DNA from: CAVPMN01 sp963706425
Lineage (GTDB): Bacteria; Actinomycetota; Acidimicrobiia; Acidimicrobiales; Acidimicrobilacustridaceae
Length of the DNA stretch: 21,348 nt
Direction of reading: 5' to 3'
Assembly: GCA_963706425.1 (NCBI GenBank)
Contig: CAVPMN010000013.1
Span: 1 to 21,348, forward strand
Of the stretch, positions 15,766 to 21,348 are shown piece after piece. A program made the translations under genes and the position numbers. Below the pieces are notes generated by a model. That model made no database searches. It saw only the letters and a program-made list of their open reading frames with translations, and had not been told where the DNA came from. Position 1 is the stretch's first letter. Each line of letters starts with the position of its first letter.

Positions 15766-17885
15766 ATGTCCGCACACCCCGAGCTCGAAGCGGAGCAGGC
15801 CTACATCGATCACGCGTACGCCTGCCTGGAGGCCACCCGCGTGGCCGCCAGCCGCATGACGAGCATGGTCGAGGTGGGCAGGGGCGGCACCGAGCAGGCG
15901 CGCTTCGAGCGGGACGTGATCTGGGACACGATGCTGCACCGGCTGGCCCAGCTCGACCTGGGCGCGGCGGCGCTGTGCTTCGGGCGCATCGACACGTCTG
16001 GGGCGGGCCACAACGGCGACAGCGAGGCCGCCACCTACTACATCGGCCGGGTGGCGGTGGCCGACGAGAGCCAGGAGCCGGTGGTCGTCGACTGGCGGGC
16101 GCCCATCGCCGAGCCGTTCTACCGTGCCACCGGCCGCCAGCCCATGGGCCTGGCCCGCCGCCGTCACTTCGCCACCCGGGGTCGCCAGCTGCTCGGCATC
16201 GAGGACGAGCTGTTCGGCGACGCGCTCGCCTCACTCGGCATCGAGAGCGACGACGGCCCGGCCATCAGCGGCCACGGCGCCCTGCTGTCGCGCCCTCGAG
16301 ACGGCGCGCACGGGCCGGCTCACCGACATCGTCGCCACCATCCAGGGCGAACAGGACGAGGTCATCCGGGCCGAGATGCCGGGTGTGCTGGTCGTGCAGG
16401 GCGGCCCGGGCACCGGCAAGACCGTCGTCGCCCTGCACCGCGCCGCCTACCTGCTCTACACGCACCGCTTCCCGCTCGAGGGTCAGGGTGTGCTGGTCAT
16501 CGGCCCCAACCGCCTGTTCCTCGGCTACATCGAACAGGTCCTGCCGTCGCTCGGCGAGGCCGGTGTCGAGCTGGCCGTGCTCGCCGATCTCGTGCCCGAC
16601 GTGCACATCAACGCGTACGACCGGGGCCTCACGGCTCGGGTCAAGGGCGACCTGCGCATCGTGCCCGTGCTGCGCCGAGCTATCCGCAATCGAGAGCGCC
16701 CGCTGCGCTCCGATCTCGTCGTTCCCTACGGTCTGCAACGGTTGCGGCTCGGCGTGGGAGCCAGTCGGCGCATCGTCGACGAGGCGAGGCGCCGCTATCG
16801 CCGACACAACGCCGGGCGCCGTTTCGTCGAGTCCGAGGTCTACGCGGCGTTGGCTGCCAGCGGCCGGGGCGACATCGAGGCGTCCGAGGTGCGAGAGCGC
16901 CTGCGCTCCGATCCTCGCGGTGCGCGAAGCGCTCGAGCGCATGTGGCCGGTGCTCACGCCGGCCCAGCTGTTGCACGATCTGTTCGGCTCGATGGCCCTG
17001 TTGCGCAACGCCGGCCGATCGATCCTGAGCGACGACGAGGTGGCTGCGCTGCATCGCCCGCGCGCCGACCAGATCGATCACGTGGTGTTCACCCACGACG
17101 ACGCCCCACTGCTCGACGAGGCACGTGCGTTGCTCGGCGTGCGACCGCGGCGTCGTCGCCCGGGCGAGCCTCGCGACGACGACGAGATCCGCACCTACGG
17201 CCACATCGTCGTCGACGAGGCCCAGGACCTGTCGCCGATGCAGCTGCGTATGCTCGAGCGCCGATCGCTCAACGGCTCGATGACCATCGTCGGCGACATC
17301 GCCCAGGCCACCGGCCAGTGGGCCCATGCCAACTGGGACGAGATCCTCGAGCACCTGCCCGCCAAGCGACCGGCCCGTCGGGCCGAGCTCACCCTCGGCT
17401 ATCGGTTGCCGGCGCCCAACATGGCCCTGGCGGCCAGAGTGCTGCGCGAGGCCGCTCCCGATCTGGCCCCGCCCCGGTCGATTCGCGACGATGGCACCAC
17501 GCCGCGCATCCTGCGAGCGGGGTCGCCCGATGCCCTGCTCGACCAGGTCGTCGAGGCCACCCGGGTCGAGTTGGTCGCGGTCGACCCTGGGCAGGTGGCG
17601 GTCATCTGTCCACAGTCGCTGGTCGAGCGGGTCAGTGCGGCGCTCGACGATGCCGGCATCGACCACGGCCAGGCCACCCGTCACGGCCTCGACCAGCAGG
17701 TCACCGTGGTGCCGGTGGGCTTGGTGAAGGGCCTCGAGCTCGATGCCAGCGTGGTGGTCGAGCCCGCCGCCATCGTCGACGAGGAGGCCCAGGGGCTGCG
17801 CGCGCTCTACGTCGCGCTCACCCGGGCCACCAAGCGGCTCGCCCTCGTCCATCACCGCGAGCTGCCCCACGCCCTGCGCGAGTAG
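15766..17885 (+). CDS. helD: HelD-like superfamily 1 ATPase, RNA polymerase recycling factor (two frameshifts)
   Basis: HelD proteins pull stalled or antibiotic-bound RNA polymerase off DNA; actinobacterial forms include HelR linked to rifamycin tolerance. From ATG 15766: an N-terminal helical arm (HPELEAEQAYIDHAYACLEA), YYIGRVAVADES, VVDWRAPIAEPFYRAT (a HelD hallmark), then Walker A VVQGGPGTGKTVVALHRAAY (about 16400), Walker B region HIVVDEAQDLSPMQLRMLE (about 17205), TIVGDIAQATGQWAH, ELTLGYRLPAPNMALA, KGLELDASVVVEP and LYVALTRATKRLALVHH near the C-terminus. Breaks lie near 16293 and 16915. About 706 residues, normal for the family. It stands alone between two promoter regions. A general UvrD-like helicase is less likely, given the WRAPI segment. 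Confidence 0.87.
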
Positions 17886-17939
17886 TGCCACACCCGGTCC
17901 GCTGGCTCCGTTCGGCGGCCCACCGGTAGCCTGTTAGGG
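17886..17939 (+). promoter_or_regulatory. Short intergenic region with leaderless-type promoter
   Basis: TAGCCT (17927-17932) fits a -10 box and ends 7 nt before ATG 17940, so transcription may start at or next to the start codon. No Shine-Dalgarno sequence with normal spacing and no clear -35 are seen. Confidence 0.4.
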
Positions 17940-19055
17940 ATGGTGAACGTCACCGCCCCCCGACCCGCCTCGACGCCAACCGCGCAGCCATCGGCCGGTG
18001 ACGCCCATGCCGTGTCGGTGCAGGGGGTCACCAAGGCCTTCGGCTCGGCGGTCGTGCTCCGCGCCTGTCGGTCGAGGCGGCCGACGGGCGCATGCTTGCC
18101 CTGCTCGGGCCGAGCGGATGCGGCAAGACCACGCTGCTGCGGATCATCGCCGGGCTCGAGACACCCGACGCGGGCGATGGTGCGGGTCGGCGGCCGGGTG
18201 CTCACCGGCGACGGGGTCGCGGTGCCTCCGGAACGACGACGCATCGGCATGGTCTTCCAGGACTGGGCGCTGTTCCCTCATCTCGACGTGGGTGCCAACG
18301 TGGCCTACGGCCTGCCGCGTGTCGGCCGCCAGGAGCGGGCCCGTCGGGTGGGCGAGGCGCTCGAGATGGTGGGGCTCAGCGGACTCGAGCGTCGGACGCG
18401 CCGGGCACGCTCTCGGGCGGTCAGCAGCAACGGGTGGCCCTGGCACGCGCCATCGCACCCCAGCCCGAGGTGTTGTTGCTCGACGAGCCATTCTCGAACC
18501 TCGACACGGCCCTGCGCGTGCAGGTGCGCACCGAGGTCCACCAGTTGCTCGTCGAGCTCGGCATCACCACGGTGTTCGTCACCCACGATCAGGAAGAGGC
18601 ATTCGTGCTCGGCGACGAGGTGGCCGTGATGCACGACGGCGAGGTCGTGCAGCAGGCGTCACCGGCCGCCCTCTACCGCACGCCCGCCGATCGTTTTGTC
18701 GCCGCGTTCGTGGGCGACGCCAACCTGTTGCCCGGCTCGGCCGACGGTGCCATGGCCCACACCTCCATCGGCACGTTGCCGCTGGCGACTTCGGCCGAGG
18801 GCCTGGTCGACGTGCTCGTGCGACCCGAGGAGTGCAAGCTGCGCCCGGGCACCGAGGGCCAGATCGAGCTCATCGAATTCTACGGTCACGACACCGTCTA
18901 TGTCGTACGCGTGGGCGGCGACCGCCGACGGGCAGGGTGCGGTCGAGTTGCGGGTGCGCGCAGGGCCGGCGCCCGAGTTCCAGCGGGGCGACCGGGTCGA
19001 CATCGACTACGCCGGCGGGCCCACTTCGGCCTATCCGGCCGAGCTCACCTCCTGA
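17940..19055 (+). CDS. FbpC-like ABC transporter ATP-binding protein (frameshifted)
   Basis: ATPase of the iron(III)/polyamine/sulfate-type importer group, about 370 residues. Order: SVQGVTKAFGSAVVLRA, Walker A LLGPSGCGKTTLLRII, GLETPDAG, VPPERRRIGMVFQDWALFPH with the Q-loop, GTLSGGQQQRVALARAIAPQ, LLLDEPFSNLDTALRVQVR, TTVFVTHDQEEAFVLGDEVA, then PAALYRTPADRFVAAFVGDA, typical of FbpC/PotA proteins. A C-terminal TOBE-like domain follows (LVRPEECKLRPGTEGQIELI, DRVDIDYAGGPTSAYP). Breaks lie near 18065, 18177, 18400 and 18920. PERRRIGMVFQDWALFPHL favours the FbpC subgroup, but the substrate is not certain. No permease or binding-protein gene lies beside it. A start with an N-terminal extension rich in Pro/Thr/Ala is used because ATG 17940 has a -10 box at leaderless spacing. 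Confidence 0.85.
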
Positions 19056-19074
19056 CCGATCACCCCTGTCGTGA

Positions 19075-19109
19075 TTGGCCCCAGTCGTATCACAGAGTAG
19101 AGTTTCTGT
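19075..19109 (+). promoter_or_regulatory. Leaderless promoter of the toxin-antitoxin operon
   Basis: TTGGCC (19075-19080), a 17-nt spacer and TAGAGT (19098-19103) give a well-spaced promoter. ATG 19110 begins 6 nt after the -10 box, which predicts a leaderless transcript. This is the best -35/-10/ATG arrangement of its kind in the window. Confidence 0.6.
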
Positions 19110-19365
19110 ATGACAATGCTCAGCTTCCGACGTCGACGACGGCGACGCCGCCGAAGCCCAGCGGTGGGCGGAGGCGCTCGGTGTGGACCGGTCCGAGCTC
19201 TTGCGGGAGGCTTTGCGTCGTCATCTCGATCGGCTGGCGTCGGAGGGCGACGATGGCCGGTGGAACGCCCAGCCGCTCGATCACGGAGAGCAGGCGCTCG
19301 CCGATATCGCCGACTGGGGACCCGCAGAGGACTGGTCCGATTGGGCTGTCGATGCAACGGGGTGA
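19110..19365 (+). CDS. Ribbon-helix-helix type antitoxin (one frameshift)
   Basis: About 85 residues: MTMLSFR, then after one indel near 19133 VDDGDAAEAQRWAEALGVD, RSELLREALRRHLDRLASEG, QPLDHGEQALADIADWGPAE, DWSDWAVDATG. A short N-terminal strand followed by two helices and an acidic, Trp-containing tail fits a DNA-binding antitoxin whose C-terminal tail neutralises the toxin. The last 14 nt overlap the start of a MazF-like gene, the usual antitoxin-first arrangement. It would also autoregulate the promoter at 19075-19103. The assignment rests on size, fold pattern and context. Confidence 0.72.
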
Positions 19366-19654
19366 GATCTGGTTCGCGGCGACGCCGGGCGGTGATCGAC
19401 CCGTTCTGGTGCTGACGCGCGATCCTGTCGCGGATCGGATCGGCGCCGTCGTCGTCGCCGCGCGACTCGAACGCGCCGCGGTCTGCGTCCGGAGCTCCAG
19501 CTCACAACAGCAGATGGAGTGCCGCCGACAGCGTCGTCAACTTCGACAACATCAACACGATCCGTCGTGGGTCGTTCGCCGGAAGGTGACGTCGTTGTCG
19601 CCGGCCCGGATGGCCGACGCATGCCGGAAGCTCCAGGCGGCGACTGGCTGCTGA
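19352..19654 (+). CDS. MazF/PemK-family mRNA endonuclease toxin (frameshifted)
   Basis: Ribosome-independent mRNA interferase of about 100 residues. ATG 19352 gives MQRGEIWFAATPGGDRPVLV, the RGEIW-x(n)-RPVLV-L-T-RD signature, then ADRIGAVVVA. In other frames follow LTTADGVP, SVVNFDNINTIRRGSFAG (the VNFDNI segment typical of the family) and KVTSLSPARMADACRKLQAA, ending TGC. Breaks lie near 19460, 19530 and 19580; they partly cancel, leaving 303 nt. It overlaps the antitoxin by 14 nt, so translation is coupled. With the breaks read as sequencing errors the toxin looks intact. Confidence 0.78.
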   Translation: MQRGEIWFAATPGGDRPVLVLTRDPVADRIGAVVVAARLERAAVCVRSSSSQQQMECRRQRRQLRQHQHDPSWVVRRKVTSLSPARMADACRKLQAATGC

Positions 19655-19742
19655 TCGGCGTTTCGGTGTCGGTACCGTGTGGCGGTGAACATCGAGGCGC
19701 CGCCCGCAAGCACGGTGTCACTGGGGACGACCGACCGAGCCG

Positions 19743-20055
19743 TTCCGCCCGATCGCGCAAGCGTGGTGCGAGCCGCCCGGTATTCGTCGCCGGCCGTCGT
19801 CGTGCTCAGTCGCGACGTGGCGATCCCTCGCCTCGGTCGAGTCCTCATCGCCCCGTGCACGACGACGATCCGCCACCTGCCGAGTGAGGTGGTGCTCGAA
19901 CCAGAGGTGGATCCGGTCCCGAAGGTGGCGCGGTCAACCTCGACTCGGTGGAGAGCGTGTCGCTCGGCGTGCTGGTCGACCGTCCCGGACGGCTCAGCGA
20001 CGAACGCATGGGGGAGGTCTGCAACGCTCTCTCGGTCGCTGTCGACTGCCGATGA
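19743..20055 (+). CDS. Second MazF/PemK-like toxin without an evident antitoxin
   Basis: About 88 nt after the first toxin a second family member can be read: WCEPPGIRRRP, then after one indel near 19795 VVVLSRDVAIPRLGRVLIAP, CTTTIRHLPSEVVLEP, and after another near 19925 AVNLDSVESVSLGVLVDRPG, RLSDERMGEVCNALSVAVDC, ending CR at TGA 20053-20055. The RPVVVLSRD, TTTIRHLPSEVVLEP and VNLDSVESV segments are classic for PemK/MazF. The N-terminus (the expected RGEVWW strand) is degraded or hidden by indels, so the start is approximate. Bases 19655-19742 show no antitoxin-like frame. Either the first antitoxin serves both toxins, or this is a decaying or orphan copy. Confidence 0.65.
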
Positions 20056-20186
20056 TCCCGTGTTCAGGGGCACTCCGAGAACGTCGGCTGCTGGTCGCGT
20101 GCCCGTCGGGGGTCAACAGTCCTTGGGCCCTATCTCCCGCCGGCGTAGGGGCTTCAGACTGGTGACCAACGGTGAAGGAGACTCCG
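20056..20186 (+). promoter_or_regulatory. Upstream region and ribosome site of the CsbD-like gene
   Basis: GAAGGAG (20174-20180) lies 6 nt before ATG 20187. It decides that start against an in-frame GTG at 20172. I see no clear sigma-B-type or other promoter in the preceding 118 nt. Confidence 0.55.
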
Positions 20187-20384
20187 ATGGGCACCCAGGA
20201 CAAGGCATCGAGCAAGCTGCGAGACGTCAAAGGCAAGGTCAAGGAGACGGTCGGCAGGGCCACTGGTGACGAGGACCTCGAGGAGCAAGGACAAGCCGAC
20301 CAGGTGAAGGCCTCGCTCGAGGACGTTGGCGAGAAGGTCAAGGACGCTGCGTCGGAGGTCAAAGATGCCGTCGTCGGCAAGTAG
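20187..20384 (+). CDS. CsbD-like stress protein
   Basis: 65 residues, unbroken: MGTQDKASSKLRDVKGKVKE, TVGRATGDEDLEEQGQADQV, KASLEDVGEKVKDAASEVKD, AVVGK. The Lys/Asp/Glu-rich amphipathic pattern with KGKVKETVGRATGDEDLEEQG is the hallmark of CsbD/YjbJ proteins, abundant small cytosolic proteins induced by general stress, whose molecular role is unknown. Codon use is slightly less GC-rich than in neighbours, as expected for a Lys-rich protein. It follows the toxin genes but has its own ribosome site. Confidence 0.87.
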   Translation: MGTQDKASSKLRDVKGKVKETVGRATGDEDLEEQGQADQVKASLEDVGEKVKDAASEVKDAVVGK

Positions 20385-20420
20385 GCCGATCTTGCACCAC
20401 CTCGCCGAGAAGGCCCGTGC

Positions 20421-21289
20421 GTGCGTCCGATGGCGTCCCGATGGCCCGCCGCGGTAGTGGTGGCCGCAGTCCTCCTCGCAGTCACGCTCCAACCCGCCAC
20501 GCCTTCAGCCGGTGAGCCGCCGATTCGCCCTGGAGGCGGCGGCCGTCACCGTGACCCCCTCCTCGGGACTGGTGGACCGGCAACCGGTGGCGGTCAGCGG
20601 GACGGGCTTCACTCCCTCGGGAAGGGTCGTTGTGGAGCAGTGCCCGACCGGCACAGCACTGGCAGGCGGCTGCAGCGCCTACACCATCGTCTATGCGAGC
20701 ACCGACGCCACGGGATCGTTCGCCGTCTCAACGGTCGTCACCGGATGTTCCGCGAACCGCTGGGGACGATCATCGACTGCGCGGTCCAGAGTGCTTGTGG
20801 ATCGCCGTGATCGACATCGATGCGAGCCCGCCGGCGGAACTCACGGTGCCACTGCAGTTCGACCCGGCGGTCCCGCCGATCGGGCCCACGGTCGTCGTCT
20901 CCCCGATGCCGACCTCGTCGACGGTCAGACCGTCACCGTCAGCGGCATCGACTTCCCGTTCTCGCCCTACCCTTCACCCCCGGTCGACATCGTCGTCCTG
21001 CAGTGCCCAACCGACCCCACCGGACCGTCGGGCTGCATACCCAGCCCGGCGCCATCAGGAGTCGTCACCACCGACCCCGCCGGCGCCTTCACGACAGCCA
21101 TCACCGTGTCCCGGTTGCTGACCAGCCCGACCGGTGACGTCGATTGCCGCGGTGGCCGAGGCGTGCGAGATCACCGTCGGGTACACCGGCGACAGCGGGA
21201 CACCGGTCAGGACACCGATCCGATTCCGCATACCCACCCCGACCACGATCCCCAGCGCGGTCGCTGCCTCCCCGACCTTCACCGGCTGA
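20421..21289 (+). CDS. Secreted protein with two neocarzinostatin-like repeats, ending in SPTFTG (frameshifted)
   Basis: GTG 20421, preceded by AGAAGG, opens a signal peptide (MRPMASRWPAAVVVAAVLLA...PSAG). After an indel near 20530 the first unit reads AVTVTPSSGLVDRQPVAVSG, GFTPSGRVVVEQCPTG, GGCSAYTIVYASTDATGSFA, DCAVQSAC, ELTVPLQFDP. The second reads TVVVSP-ADLVDGQTVTVSG, VDIVVLQCPTDPTGPSGC, TDPAGAFTTAITVS, DCAVAEACEITVGYTGD, RTPIRFRIP. Each has the V-x-V-x-P...LVD-x-Q-x-V-x-VSG start and paired Cys of neocarzinostatin-like beta-sandwich domains. Breaks lie near 20765, 20800, 20907 and 21150. The tail PTPTTIPSAVAASPTFTG ends at TGA 21287-21289. In such proteins the fold is a carrier or surface domain; no ligand can be inferred. 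Confidence 0.68.
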
Positions 21290-21348
21290 TAGTCGGTCCC
21301 CGCCAGGCACCGGACAACGCTCGGAATGGGATTGTCTGCCACCGGAAG
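21290..21348. other. Non-coding end of window
   Basis: Fifty-nine bases after the stop. None of the frames encodes a membrane anchor or a recognisable protein. The facing words ggacaa (21311-21316) and ttgtct (21332-21337) form a loose inverted repeat that could be part of a terminator. Confidence 0.3.

Noticed and set aside
19056..19080. Small inverted repeat gatcac/gtgatt after the FbpC-like gene as a terminator.
   Set aside because: Arms are short and imperfect with no T-run; not strong enough to list.
669..21289. Programmed ribosomal frameshifting or multiple true pseudogenes.
   Set aside because: Breaks occur in nearly all long genes at unrelated sites with no slippery heptamers, and conserved catalytic residues persist after each break.

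Overview
This is a GC-rich, gene-dense bacterial segment. It most likely comes from an actinomycete, and my best guess is an Acidimicrobiia-like lineage. The reasons are the strong G/C third-position bias, Thr/Ala/Pro-rich tails on exported proteins, a hemE-hemH-hemY cluster, several TANNNT -10 boxes 6-7 nt before an ATG (leaderless starts), and the protein families present. I saw no rRNA, tRNA, CRISPR array, prophage or insertion sequence.

Most long genes are split by single-base indels. The interrupted pieces keep conserved motifs on both sides of each break and sit in adjacent frames, and no lineage would lose this many housekeeping genes at once. I therefore treat the breaks as consensus errors of an unpolished assembly. 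Each gene is given as one full span with approximate break positions.

Layout. (1) Bases 1-592, minus: 5' part of apolipoprotein N-acyltransferase. (2) 669-1522, plus: an SDR oxidoreductase. (3) 10198-1534, minus: a tightly packed run of nine genes, hemE, hemH, hemY/cgoX, an NlpC/P60 cell-wall hydrolase, an alpha/beta hydrolase, a SCO1-type copper chaperone, the oxidase assembly factor CtaG, a ZnuA-like lipoprotein and a class E-like sortase. Stops and starts often overlap (GTGA, TGATG). The theme is heme plus copper supply for cytochrome c oxidase, followed by envelope genes. (4) 10311-11093, plus: a secreted DUF4397-type protein ending in PRFTG. (5) 11167-11430: a small unknown gene. (6) 11468-14250, plus: a promoter with two Zur-like palindromes and a complete zinc uptake system (binding protein, permease, ATPase with a His-rich tail). 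(7) 14222-15613: a CsoR/CstR-type operator on a leaderless promoter, then a CstB-like persulfide dioxygenase-rhodanese protein. (8) 15766-17885: a HelD-like RNA polymerase-associated ATPase. (9) 17940-19055: an FbpC-like ABC ATPase with no partner genes. (10) 19110-20055: a MazEF-type toxin-antitoxin pair followed by a second MazF/PemK-like toxin. (11) 20187-20384: a CsbD-like stress protein. (12) 20421-21289: a secreted protein with two neocarzinostatin-like repeats, ending in SPTFTG.

The main points of interest are: a shared C-terminal Phe-Thr-Gly-stop on two unrelated secreted proteins in a window that also encodes a sortase; a ZnuA-like lipoprotein in the oxidase-assembly run that has lost all three His metal ligands, whereas its paralogue in the same window keeps them; and a sulfide/copper-type operator embedded in a leaderless promoter at the 3' end of znuC.
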